From contig CAYZBF010000011.1 of assembly GCA_964476585.1 (NCBI GenBank), forward strand, positions 1 to 56,305: a stretch of DNA of 56,305 bases, in the 5' to 3' direction. Positions 34,515 through 42,757 of this stretch are shown here, piece by piece (positions within the stretch are counted from its first letter, which is position 1; every line of letters starts with the position of its first letter). The position numbers and the translations under genes are program-made. The DNA is from CAYZBF01 sp964476585 (lineage in GTDB: Bacteria; Hydrothermota; UBA3072). The notes under the pieces were generated by a model. The model was not told the origin of the DNA. It ran no database searches and was given only the letters and a program-made list of their open reading frames with translations.

Positions 34515-36373
34515 TGAGAAATTTACTGCTATATCCAATTCTTATACCTTTTATAGCAGGGCTTTTCACGTTGATAGTCCCACGGGCTAAAAGGTTTAAG
34601 CAACTTATAACGATAGCGGTTACTGGTTACCTACTTTACTACGGAATCCGTTTGTTCCTGCTCCCTTCTATTATAGGATCATTCTTCTCGATTGGGTTTA
34701 AAGGGTTCAGGGCAGATTTTATACTTAAGGCAGACCATCTCTCAAGCCTTCTCATCCTCTTCACCTATCTGTTTGGGTTCCTTATTTCGATTTATGCTGT
34801 CCGTTCTCGTGATTGGGTTCATAGCGGGGATAATCAATATCTAACCTATTTCCTATGGACGCTCGCTGGCGTTTCCGGAGTCTTCCTTTCTGCCAATCTC
34901 TTCTTCCTGCTCGTTTTCTGGGAGATGGTAACTGCTGTCTTCTTCCTTTTTATAAATCTCGGAAGAGGCAAATTCACAGCAGAGTCAGCAAGGAAGACTT
35001 ATGTAATTCTCGGGCTGGCCGACGCAGCTTTTCTTTTTGGCGTCGCATTTATCTGGGCTCATACACACACACTCAATATTGATTCCATTAATATTGATAC
35101 TGCAGCAGGAGTAACCCAACAGGTTGTATTCTTTGTCTTCATTGCCGCAGCGATTGCAAAAGCAGGAGCATTGCCGCTCCATACCTGGATTCCTGCTATT
35201 TCAGAGAACGCCCCAATAACAGTTATGGCATTTATACCCGCTTCCATTGACAAACTTATGGGGATATATCTTCTAGCCTTAACGATGCTTAAACTGTTTA
35301 CTGTTCAACCTACATTCAGTTTTATTATTATGTTGATAGGTGCACTCACAATTATTATTGCAGTATTTATGGCTCTTATACAGCATGACCTCAGGAAATT
35401 GCTTGCCTATCATGCAGTGAGTCAGGTAGGGTATATGGTCTTGGGCATTGCAACGGGCACCATGGTAGGAGTAATTGGTGGCTTATTCCATATGTTGAAC
35501 AATGCTCTATACAAGAGCGGTCTTTTCCTATGTGCAGGAGCAGTGGAGAAAGAAGCCGGAACTACAGAACTTGAGGAGTTAGGTGGGCTCTATAAGAAGA
35601 TGCCTCTGGTAGCCATAGGTAATATTATTCTTGCCCTTGCCATTTCCGGTGTTCCCCCACTTAACGGTTTTAGCTCAAAGTGGATGGTCTATCAGGGAGT
35701 CCTTCTGGCCGGTCACCCAGTATTTTTAGTGCTTGCTATCTTTGGGAGTGCTCTAACGCTCGCTTCTTTCTTAAAGGTAATATATTCAGTCTATTTTGGC
35801 GGTGAATCACCTGCTTTCCATAAAGCTGGAAAGCCCTCCTTTCTGATGAGTATCCCAATTATTATTCTTGCTCTGCTCTGCCTTTTCTTCGGTGTCTTTT
35901 CAACTCTACCTGTTAGCAAATTCTTCATGCCCATTAATTTTAAAATATTAGAGGCTGCAAAGCCTGTCGAACTTCTGCAAAACTTAAACTTTACTAACAC
36001 TTTATGGAATCCCTCGCTTGCAACCACAGCAATCATCTTGGGTTTGGTAATAGGTGTTATAATTTACCTTATTGGCAGAGCTTTTAGATACCGTGAACAA
36101 CCGATATACACCGGTGGAGAGAGATTTGAACTGGAAGAAAGGAGATTCCCAGGAACAGGATTGTATCTTACAATACTTGAGCTTCCAATTATTGGACAAT
36201 ACTTAAGAGATAGGAATAAAGGGCTTTATGACGGGTACAACATAGTGAAACTTATCGGCTGGGAAGTGATAATTAAAAAACTCAAAAGTTTGCATAATGG
36301 TATCCTATCGACCTATCTATCCTGGTGTATATTGGGTTTTATGATAATAATGTTTATTCTTATGGGCAGGTAG
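34514..36373 (+). CDS. NuoL/MrpA-N-type antiporter-like subunit
   Basis: A 619-residue membrane protein with about 15-16 helices of the complex I ND5/ND4 family. Ion-channel residues are visible: the Glu of FWEMVTAVFF (TM5), the Lys of AIAKAGALPLHTWIP (TM7) and the His/Lys region of FHMLNNALYKSGLFL. A C-terminal extension of about 110 residues (YTGGERFELEERR, then a last helix) resembles hydrogenase-linked complex I subunit 5 proteins. With the following 187-residue gene it equals a split MrpA (about 800 residues). Confidence 0.88.
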   Translation: MRNLLLYPILIPFIAGLFTLIVPRAKRFKQLITIAVTGYLLYYGIRLFLLPSIIGSFFSIGFKGFRADFILKADHLSSLLILFTYLFGFLISIYAVRSRDWVHSGDNQYLTYFLWTLAGVSGVFLSANLFFLLVFWEMVTAVFFLFINLGRGKFTAESARKTYVILGLADAAFLFGVAFIWAHTHTLNIDSINIDTAAGVTQQVVFFVFIAAAIAKAGALPLHTWIPAISENAPITVMAFIPASIDKLMGIYLLALTMLKLFTVQPTFSFIIMLIGALTIIIAVFMALIQHDLRKLLAYHAVSQVGYMVLGIATGTMVGVIGGLFHMLNNALYKSGLFLCAGAVEKEAGTTELEELGGLYKKMPLVAIGNIILALAISGVPPLNGFSSKWMVYQGVLLAGHPVFLVLAIFGSALTLASFLKVIYSVYFGGESPAFHKAGKPSFLMSIPIIILALLCLFFGVFSTLPVSKFFMPINFKILEAAKPVELLQNLNFTNTLWNPSLATTAIILGLVIGVIIYLIGRAFRYREQPIYTGGERFELEERRFPGTGLYLTILELPIIGQYLRDRNKGLYDGYNIVKLIGWEVIIKKLKSLHNGILSTYLSWCILGFMIIMFILMGR

Positions 36374-36382
36374 GAGAGTGTT

Positions 36383-36946
36383 ATGGAAACTGTAATTATA
36401 TTACATATACTCCTTGTTTTTATGATAATAGGATCCATAATAACCGTTGAGATAAAGAATATGCTCTCTGCAGTAATTGCCATGGGAGCAGTGGGTTTTG
36501 TTTTATCAGTGGCGTTTCTGTTTCTCGGAGCTCCTGATATAGCGATAACCCAGATTATTGTAGAGATTCTGTCACTTATTATACTGATACGTGCTACCAT
36601 TAATGTGGACAATGTTGCAATAGAAAAGAAGGAAGAAATTATTTTCTCCAATAGAACGACTCTTATATTTATAGGAGTAATACTTGTATTTGCATGGTAT
36701 GCCTTTCATTCGCTTCCTCCATTTGGAGACCCTAGCATGCGGGTTTCCCAGTTTTACCTCACTCATGGATTAAGAGAAGTTGGCGCAACCAATTTTGTAA
36801 CCTCAGTGATATTGGATTTCAGGGCATATGATACCTTTGGAGAAGCGATGGTTTTATTTACCTCAATAAGCGGTGCATTTGCGATCCTCAGGCGATGGAA
36901 AAAGGAACAACATAAGGACTTCCTCAGGATAGACAGGGAGCACTAA
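36383..36946 (+). CDS. MbhD-MbhE-like (MrpA C-terminal type, DUF4040) subunit
   Basis: A 187-residue membrane protein. The first half (IEIKNMLSAVIAMGAVGFVLSVAFLFLGAPDIAITQIIVE, DUF4040) equals MbhD. The second half (VSQFYLTHGLREVGATNFVTSVILDFRAYDTFGEA) equals MbhE. In Pyrococcus MBH these are separate genes; here they are one chain, as in the C-terminus of MrpA. It likely forms part of the ion path between the antiporter subunits and the core. A 9-nt gap separates it from the previous gene. Confidence 0.9.
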   Translation: METVIILHILLVFMIIGSIITVEIKNMLSAVIAMGAVGFVLSVAFLFLGAPDIAITQIIVEILSLIILIRATINVDNVAIEKKEEIIFSNRTTLIFIGVILVFAWYAFHSLPPFGDPSMRVSQFYLTHGLREVGATNFVTSVILDFRAYDTFGEAMVLFTSISGAFAILRRWKKEQHKDFLRIDREH

Positions 36947-37420
36947 ATGAAGATAGATAAGCATACGGGAATGACTTTAATAGTAAAGATGATAACCCGG
37001 GTTACGGTGGGTTTCATGCTGGTATTCGGTGGATACATCGTCCTCTTCGGACATATAACACCTGGCGGAGGATTCCCTGGTGGTGTTATGATCGCTCTGG
37101 CTTATATCCTCATAACCCTTGCTTATGGAAGAGAATTTGTGGAACACAAGGTATCTGGAGTGACCGCTTCCATAGTGGATGATTTAGGTGCACTCTTATT
37201 CTGGACTATGGGTATAATAGGTCTCTATGTCGGAGGGAGATATTTCTTTAATTTCCTTGGGAAAGGTGAACCCTTTAATTTATTCTCTGCAGGCACAATA
37301 ATAATTAACAATATAGCAATAACCCTTAAGGTTGGAATGAGCCTCTATGCTATCTTCTTAGCACTTGCCATACTCCAAAGAGTAGTGACGGAGGAAGAAC
37401 CAAAGGAGGATGAAAAATGA
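36947..37420 (+). CDS. mbhF: MrpB/MbhF-type subunit
   Basis: A 157-residue protein with four helices: VGFMLVFGGYIVLFGHITPGGGFPGGVMIALAYILITLAYG is the MnhB family signature. It is part of the Na+/H+ antiporter-type module. It overlaps mbhG by 4 nt (ATGA). Confidence 0.93.
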   Translation: MKIDKHTGMTLIVKMITRVTVGFMLVFGGYIVLFGHITPGGGFPGGVMIALAYILITLAYGREFVEHKVSGVTASIVDDLGALLFWTMGIIGLYVGGRYFFNFLGKGEPFNLFSAGTIIINNIAITLKVGMSLYAIFLALAILQRVVTEEEPKEDEK

Positions 37421-37767
37421 CTCTTTACTTTCTCGACTTTTTCCTATTGACGGTAGGATTATACGCTTTGATAGCCAAGAGGCACATTGTAAAGAAAATA
37501 TTAGGGGTGGCAATTATGGAGTATGCCGTAAACTTCTTCCTTATACTTATAGGTTTCAAGAAAGCAGGCATTGCTCCAATTCTAACGAAGGATATGGACA
37601 TTGCGACCTTCATCCAGACGGCTGTTGATCCGCTTCCTCAAGCACTGGTTCTTACATCTATCGTTATTGGTCTTGGAACACTTGCGCTGATGGTGTCGAT
37701 TGCGATTCGACTCTACGAAAGATATGGGACATTCGATATGCACGAAATAAACAGGCTTAAGGGATAG
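37417..37767 (+). CDS. mbhG: MrpC/MbhG-type (NuoK-like) subunit
   Basis: A 116-residue, three-helix NuoK/MnhC protein: KKILGVAIMEYAVNFFLILIGF carries the conserved Glu in TM2, and ADPLPQALVLTSIVIGLGTLALMVSIAIRLYE appears here as VDPLPQALVLTSIVI. It takes part in ion translocation. Confidence 0.93.
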   Translation: MTLYFLDFFLLTVGLYALIAKRHIVKKILGVAIMEYAVNFFLILIGFKKAGIAPILTKDMDIATFIQTAVDPLPQALVLTSIVIGLGTLALMVSIAIRLYERYGTFDMHEINRLKG

Positions 37768-37769
37768 CG

Positions 37770-39251
37770 ATGGACACTTTACTTCCATTTTTTGTTGCTA
37801 TCCCTGTATTCAGTGCCATCTTCATGCTAATCGTGGGAAAATGGGAGAAAAGGATTTTTCCCAGGGTCTGGTCTATAATAACTACTGCCTCCCTCGTTGT
37901 TCTACTTATAATTATCTACAATAAGGGGACCATCGTTCACGAAGTGGGAGGATGGAAACCACCTTATGGAATAGTACTCATCAAAGACAATCTATCTATG
38001 CTTATGCTTATCATTGTAAATGTTGTTGCATTCCTTACAATCATTTATTCATTCTCATATATCACCCGGTATGAGGATTATCTCAGATTCTTTTCTCTGT
38101 TTATGCTGATGTTAGCCGGTATGAATGGAGTGGTCCTCTCGGGGGACCTATTCAATCTGTTTGTATTTCTGGAGATCGCCTCTATTGCATCCTACGCGCT
38201 GGTGGGTTATGGAGTCGGTGCAGAGGAGCTTGAAGCTTCCTTTAAGTATCTTATCCTTGGAGTTCTTGCTTCAACCCTGATACTATTCGGAATAGGAATG
38301 GTTTATTCTGTGACTGGATCCGTAAATATGGCTGATATTGCAAGATTCCTTATCAATCACCCAGGGAATAGAGCAGTTTTGATGGCTACTGGACTTTTCC
38401 TTCTGGGCTTCGGGTTGAAGGCTGGTCTTGTTCCCTTCCACGCTTGGCTTCCGGATGCCCACCCATCTGCACCAGCGCCTATTTCCGCGATGCTCTCGGG
38501 GGTTTTGATCAAGGTCCTTGGTATATACGCACTTATAAGGGTGTCCTACCATATTATTGGAATAACACCCCTCGTTTCTCAAATCTTTATCGTTATTGGA
38601 TGCTTATCTATGGTTCTGGGTGCACTTATGGGATTCGGTCAGGATGATATAAAGCGGCTCTTTGCATTCTCATCGATCAGCCAGATGGGGTATGTGATGG
38701 TAGGGATAGGACTGGGTACACCACTGGGCATAATTGGAGCCCTCTTCCATCTCTTAAACCATGCGGGATTCAAATCACTCCTCTTTCTCTCATCCGGTGC
38801 TATTGAGGGTGAAACAGGGACAAGGAAGCTCTCTCTGCTTGGGGGATTAAGGGAAAAAATGCCTATTACCTCTACTTCATCTATTGTAGGGGCACTATCA
38901 ATCTCAGGAGTTCCTCCATTCAATGGGTTCTGGAGTAAGTTGATAATTCTGCTTGCTGCCCTCAAGGCAGGCAACATTCCCGTTGCTGCCATTCTTGTCT
39001 TTACAGCTTTCCTTACATTGAGTTACTATCTAAGATTCCAGAAGAATGCAATCTTTGGAGAAGTAAGAAAGAAGGTAGAAGGAGCGAGAGAAGCCCCAAT
39101 TCCTATGGTTGCACCATTAGTTCTATTTGCGGTGTTCTGCCTTTTTGCAGGAATCTTCAACAATTCGATAATCACTAATATTATAATGCCTGCACAGGAG
39201 ATTCTACTCGACCAGCAAGCATATATTATGTCAATTCTTGGGAGTATGTAG
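37770..39251 (+). CDS. mbhH: MrpD/MbhH-type antiporter-like subunit
   Basis: A 493-residue, 14-helix ND4-family protein. Conserved features are FVFLEIASIASYALVGYG (TM5 Glu), FGLKAGLVPFHAWLPDAHPSAPAPISAMLSGVLIKVLG, FSSISQMGYVMVGIG and FHLLNHAGFKSLLFLSSG. It forms the second complete ion channel of the complex, next to the NuoL-like subunit. Confidence 0.94.
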   Translation: MDTLLPFFVAIPVFSAIFMLIVGKWEKRIFPRVWSIITTASLVVLLIIIYNKGTIVHEVGGWKPPYGIVLIKDNLSMLMLIIVNVVAFLTIIYSFSYITRYEDYLRFFSLFMLMLAGMNGVVLSGDLFNLFVFLEIASIASYALVGYGVGAEELEASFKYLILGVLASTLILFGIGMVYSVTGSVNMADIARFLINHPGNRAVLMATGLFLLGFGLKAGLVPFHAWLPDAHPSAPAPISAMLSGVLIKVLGIYALIRVSYHIIGITPLVSQIFIVIGCLSMVLGALMGFGQDDIKRLFAFSSISQMGYVMVGIGLGTPLGIIGALFHLLNHAGFKSLLFLSSGAIEGETGTRKLSLLGGLREKMPITSTSSIVGALSISGVPPFNGFWSKLIILLAALKAGNIPVAAILVFTAFLTLSYYLRFQKNAIFGEVRKKVEGAREAPIPMVAPLVLFAVFCLFAGIFNNSIITNIIMPAQEILLDQQAYIMSILGSM

Positions 39252-39259
39252 GAGGGTAG

Positions 39260-39748
39260 ATGAAGAATAGAATAACCCAGTTCATTATATATTTCATCGC
39301 TTGGTTGCTCCTCACATGGTCCCTGAACATTCAAGAGGTTTTTGTGGGGTTCATTGTTGCATTAGTTGCAACAATTCTTACAAGGGACCTCTTCCCCGAA
39401 GAAATAACAAAATTTCTGAACCCAGTTCGTCTTATGTGGGCAATCCTTTATATTCCTTATCTTATCTTTTACATAATCCTTGCAAATTTTGATGTTGCAT
39501 ATCGTGTACTAAACCCGGGTCTTCCGATAACCCCAGGTATAGTTAAGGTGAAGACCGGGCTCCGAAGCGAACTGGCTAAAACAATCTTAGCAAATTCGAT
39601 CACGCTTACCCCAGGAACACTCACCGTTGAAGTGGATGAGGATAACTATTATATTCACTGGATAAACATAACGACTGAGGACCCCAAGAGGCAAAAGCAG
39701 ATTATAATAGATAGATTTGAATGGATGCTCAGGAGGATATTCGAATGA
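39260..39748 (+). CDS. mbhA: MrpE/MbhA-type subunit
   Basis: A 162-residue MnhE family protein: FIIYFIAWLLLTWSLNIQEVFVGFIVALVATILTRDLF, then KTGLRSELAKTILANSITLTPGTLTVEVDED, the family's most conserved block. It overlaps mbhB by 4 nt. Confidence 0.93.
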   Translation: MKNRITQFIIYFIAWLLLTWSLNIQEVFVGFIVALVATILTRDLFPEEITKFLNPVRLMWAILYIPYLIFYIILANFDVAYRVLNPGLPITPGIVKVKTGLRSELAKTILANSITLTPGTLTVEVDEDNYYIHWINITTEDPKRQKQIIIDRFEWMLRRIFE

Positions 39749-40002
39749 TGACATTCTTCTTTATCCTGCTTATCATAGGGGCTTTTATGTGTCTATACCG
39801 GATAATGATGGGACCAACACCGCCCGACAGAATGGTCGCTATAGATATCTTAGGGATTTTAGTGGTTGGAGTCTGTGCACTCTATGCTGTGCAAACCGGG
39901 GAGGGTTTCTATCTCTATATAGCTATCGCGTGGTCAATACTCTCATTTGTAGGAACACTTGCGCTAGCCAAATTCCTTGAAGGGAAGAGTTTCGATGAGT
40001 AA
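39745..40002 (+). CDS. mbhB: MrpF/MbhB-type subunit
   Basis: An 85-residue, three-helix MnhF protein with MCLYRIMMGPTPPDRMVAIDILG, the family hallmark. I choose the ATG at 39745, which overlaps the mbhA stop as ATGA. An in-frame ATG at 39721 would add eight residues encoded inside mbhA. Confidence 0.9.
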   Translation: MMTFFFILLIIGAFMCLYRIMMGPTPPDRMVAIDILGILVVGVCALYAVQTGEGFYLYIAIAWSILSFVGTLALAKFLEGKSFDE

Positions 40003-40324
40003 TCCGGTTGGGATATTCTTGATAGTAGTGGGGGTAATCTTCGATCTCCTTGGCTGTCTTGGATTGATAAGGTTACCAGATGTATATAACAGGTTGCAGG
40101 CTGCAACGAAGTCAGTCACCCTCGGAACCTGTATGATTCTCTTCGGTGTTTTTCTTGAGTTCGGATTCACCTCCGGCGGCATTAAAGCACTTATATGTAT
40201 ATTTTTTGTCTTACTTACTTCCCCAACCGCTGCTCATGCGCTATCAAGGGGTTCTCATATCAGTGGTTTTAAACTCTGGGAGGGGAGCAAAATGGATCAG
40301 TTAGAAGAGGATAAGGGAGAATAA
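39995..40324 (+). CDS. mbhC: MrpG/MbhC-type subunit
   Basis: A 109-residue MnhG protein: GVIFDLLGCLGLIRLPDVYNRLQAATKSVTLG and a third helix ending TSPTAAHALSR. The start is ATG at 39995, overlapping the mbhB stop, with GAAGGGAAGAG just upstream. Confidence 0.9.
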   Translation: MSNPVGIFLIVVGVIFDLLGCLGLIRLPDVYNRLQAATKSVTLGTCMILFGVFLEFGFTSGGIKALICIFFVLLTSPTAAHALSRGSHISGFKLWEGSKMDQLEEDKGE

Positions 40325-40325
40325 A

Positions 40326-40946
40326 ATGGCAATTAGAAAACCAAAGATAAGAGAATTAGGGGAGGCCATACGAGCAATTGTTAAGGGACCCTTTACTACA
40401 AGGTTCCCCTTTGAAGAGCCCGAGATAATACCGGAGTTCCGTGGCTTTCCAAAGTTTATAGAAGAGGAGTGTGTAAGATGTGGAGCCTGCGCCGAGGTAT
40501 GCCCCGCCGATGCAATCGAGGTAGAAGAGATAGAAAAAGATGGGAAGTTGTTCAGGCGAGTGCGTTTTCGATATGACATATGTATACTCTGCGGGCAATG
40601 TGGAGCTCTCTGTACAACGGGCAAGGGTATCGAGTATACCCACGAGTATGAGAAGAACACATTTGACAAAAGTGAAGTAACCTGCGAAATAGAAGATGAA
40701 CTTGTTCTATGTGAGAAGTGCGGAAAGCCAATAACCACAAAAAAACATCTTCAGTGGATTGCCGATAAGATTGGTGAAAAAGCCTATAGTAATCCCACCC
40801 TTGTTCTTTTCAAACTCAGGGAGATGTGCCTGGTCTCGGAATATGTAGGTTCCGAAGAGCCAGAAGAAATACTCAGGGAGGATATCTACAAGATTCTCTG
40901 TCCTGATTGTAGAAGGGCAGCATACATGAAGGAGAACTTCCTGTAA
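40326..40946 (+). CDS. mbhN: NuoI/MbhN-type dicluster ferredoxin subunit with C-terminal Cys pairs
   Basis: A 206-residue protein. An amphipathic N-terminus docks on the membrane arm, followed by CVRCGACAEVCPAD and CILCGQCGALCTTG, two [4Fe-4S] sites that lead electrons from ferredoxin to MbhJ. Residues 125-206 form an extension with CEKCGKPI and CPDCRR, a possible zinc ribbon or extra Fe-S site, as in HycF-like proteins. MbhN of Pyrococcus lacks most of this. The extension may be the docking site for the extra input module (inference). Confidence 0.92.
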   Translation: MAIRKPKIRELGEAIRAIVKGPFTTRFPFEEPEIIPEFRGFPKFIEEECVRCGACAEVCPADAIEVEEIEKDGKLFRRVRFRYDICILCGQCGALCTTGKGIEYTHEYEKNTFDKSEVTCEIEDELVLCEKCGKPITTKKHLQWIADKIGEKAYSNPTLVLFKLREMCLVSEYVGSEEPEEILREDIYKILCPDCRRAAYMKENFL

Positions 40947-41011
40947 AAATTAGGACGCAGATTTACACAGATAATCACAGACTTTTATAATAATATAATA
41001 ATTTTATTTAA

Positions 41012-41046
41012 TTAGCTGTTAGCTGAACGCTGATTGCAGTTAGCTT
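41012..41046. repeat. Degenerate heptamer tandem repeat before the endopeptidase gene
   Basis: Five consecutive 7-mers: TTAGCTG, TTAGCTG, AACGCTG, ATTGCAG, TTAGCTT. They end 8 nt before the ATG at 41055. Directly upstream, 40953-40979 has ACGCAGATTTACACAG and AATCACAGA, a fragment of a dispersed repeat also hinted at near 601. Confidence 0.55.
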
Positions 41047-41054
41047 AAATAATT

Positions 41055-41531
41055 ATGTCCTGGAAAGAAGAATTAGAAAATTACATAGATAATAATACTG
41101 TTATACTGGGTATCGGTTCAGAGTTAAAATCCGATGATCGTGTAGGGATTAATATTGCAAAAGCCCTTAAGAAGATGGGAAATTATAATGTTATTGTAGC
41201 AGGTCCCACACCTGAACACTGGATGGGTTATATAGCAAATACAGGTTATGCGAAGGTCCTTATAGTTGATGCCGTGGTGTTCGGTGGAAGTCCGGGAGAG
41301 ATTCGGGTTTTTGATATAAAGGAGATAAGCAAGCGATTCGGTTTGACACACTCTTCTTCACTTCATCTCTTTGCTGACTTCCTGGCTAAAGAGGGAAAAG
41401 TGCAAAGTGTTAGAATTCTGGCAATCGAACCTGAGTCACTCGAGCTTGGAACCGAGCTCTCCCCTATGGTAAAAGATGCAGCAGATAAAATAAATCATTT
41501 TCTTGAGAACCTATCATCGCTTTCTGACTAA
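41055..41531 (+). CDS. hycI: [NiFe] hydrogenase maturation endopeptidase (HycI type)
   Basis: A 158-residue protease of the HycI/HyaD family: GIGSELKSDDRVG holds the first nickel-sensing acidic residue, VLIVDAVVFGGSPGEIR the second, and THSSSLHLFADFL the conserved His. It cleaves the C-terminal tail of the large subunit after nickel insertion; MbhL here has such a tail. It follows mbhN after 108 nt of repeat-rich DNA, so it may be the last gene of the operon. A decayed second copy of its 3' end lies at 46293-46430. Confidence 0.9.
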   Translation: MSWKEELENYIDNNTVILGIGSELKSDDRVGINIAKALKKMGNYNVIVAGPTPEHWMGYIANTGYAKVLIVDAVVFGGSPGEIRVFDIKEISKRFGLTHSSSLHLFADFLAKEGKVQSVRILAIEPESLELGTELSPMVKDAADKINHFLENLSSLSD

Positions 41532-41540
41532 GAACCAGAC

Positions 41541-41684
41541 CTAACCCCATTTAACCTGCTCCATGTGCTTTTTATATTCTCCTCCGTATTCTTTAAGCAA
41601 ATCCTTTTCTTCAAAGCAAGTGATACCCCTAATAAGAATCCGCGTAATTGGTTTTGGTGGTCTCCTTTCAACTTTGTTTTGCAT
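41541..41684 (-). pseudogene. Remnant of a PEMT/ICMT-type methyltransferase C-terminus
   Basis: A 47-codon frame encodes CFEEKDLLKEYGGEYKKHM, close to the C-terminal block of the methyltransferase family seen intact at window position 1 (EEEACLERYGASYRTY). Everything upstream, including the membrane helices and the RHP motif, is gone. It is therefore gene debris in the 388-bp gap between two convergent units. Confidence 0.55.
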
Positions 41685-41734
41685 GCAATGTAGGCTTAGT
41701 ACCCTATATAGTTATCAAATAACCAACTAGATAG

Positions 41735-41923
41735 ATGCCTATCCATAGAATAGGATTGGTCCAAAAATTATTTGACATTTTGATTACCTCTTTAAAACGA
41801 TCTATGCACTCGATACTTGAAATAAATCAAGTTGGATGGGACTTGGCAAATATCTTAAAGCTCTCAAATTCAAAGAACAATGATGTCATTCATTCGTTTT
41901 TCGTTCAAAGTTTACTTCCTTAA
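41735..41923 (+). pseudogene. Possible four-helix-bundle (S23/IVP-like) relic
   Basis: A 62-codon frame contains INQVGWDLANILKLSNS, which resembles INQVGRNIANQLMRSGTS in the four-helix-bundle fragment at 51151-51363; ATAAATCAAGTTGG is identical in both at DNA level. The rest does not match the family. Probably decayed. Confidence 0.3.
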
Positions 41924-42735
41924 GGTACTTCGAATGTCAAAGTTGCTGTGTAGTGAAGTTCATTGCACTCATCTTTCATGTTATCTGGAGCAGGCATCTT
42001 CTTCTCTGTCTTCACCAACCATTGCCCCCAATGTGTGAGTCTTATCATTGCGATTCCTTCAGCGTCTGTAGAAGTGGCATAAGCAAAGTCGTCACCAGTC
42101 GAAAAACCATTGTAAGTTGCAAATACCTTACAGAAGCTCGCTGGTTTTCCATTAAATAGCACCTGGATAGGCAAAAAATGTCCACCACATCCGTGAAGTT
42201 TGTAAGGATTCTCCAAAGGGACTATCTCCAACTTATGCCCTACTGGTTTTGAAAAAAGACCTTCTGAACCCTCACCAACATTTATTAGGGTTTTGGTGTA
42301 CTGTTCGTAATACAGGCTCAAAATAATCCCCTTTAACCCTGTCTTGGGACCTAATTTATGGTGAACCTCTCCCTTTTCGACATACATAGTATAGAATCCA
42401 GGCTCTAATATAGAAGCAACTATATATTCCCCTTCATCTTTGAAACTTATGGTAGTGGCAAGAAATCCACCGGGATTGGGAGTTAAAGGTTCTTTCCTGC
42501 CATCTGGACCAATTAAAGAGAATTCCTGTAGGTGTTCTACTGGAAGAAAATCGTCAACCGGATACCGATGACCATAACCAAAGTAAACCTTTGTTGCTGC
42601 TCCATATTTTGGATAAATTTCAGGATAAAAATCTGTCACATTCAGCCACATCGTGTGGGATTGTACAACTAAAGGTAAGAATAAAGAAAATCCCACCATA
42701 AAACCTAAACTACGCAGTTTTTTGAAACTTCTCAT
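41920..42735 (-). CDS. DUF4198 periplasmic protein of a metal-uptake locus
   Basis: A 271-residue exported protein with a signal peptide (residues 1-26, LGFMVGFSLFLPLVVQSH). The mature N-terminus begins near HTMWLN, an N-terminal His arrangement typical of DUF4198 proteins linked to nickel/cobalt transport. Immunoglobulin-like strands follow. His/Cys near HGCGGHF may add metal ligands. It is the last gene of the HmuY-TonB receptor locus. Given the large hydrogenase investment nearby, nickel is a reasonable substrate, but iron or heme is equally supported by the HmuY homologue. Confidence 0.75.
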   Translation of the reverse strand: MRSFKKLRSLGFMVGFSLFLPLVVQSHTMWLNVTDFYPEIYPKYGAATKVYFGYGHRYPVDDFLPVEHLQEFSLIGPDGRKEPLTPNPGGFLATTISFKDEGEYIVASILEPGFYTMYVEKGEVHHKLGPKTGLKGIILSLYYEQYTKTLINVGEGSEGLFSKPVGHKLEIVPLENPYKLHGCGGHFLPIQVLFNGKPASFCKVFATYNGFSTGDDFAYATSTDAEGIAMIRLTHWGQWLVKTEKKMPAPDNMKDECNELHYTATLTFEVP

Positions 42736-42757
42736 ACAAACCTCCTTTTTACACTTT

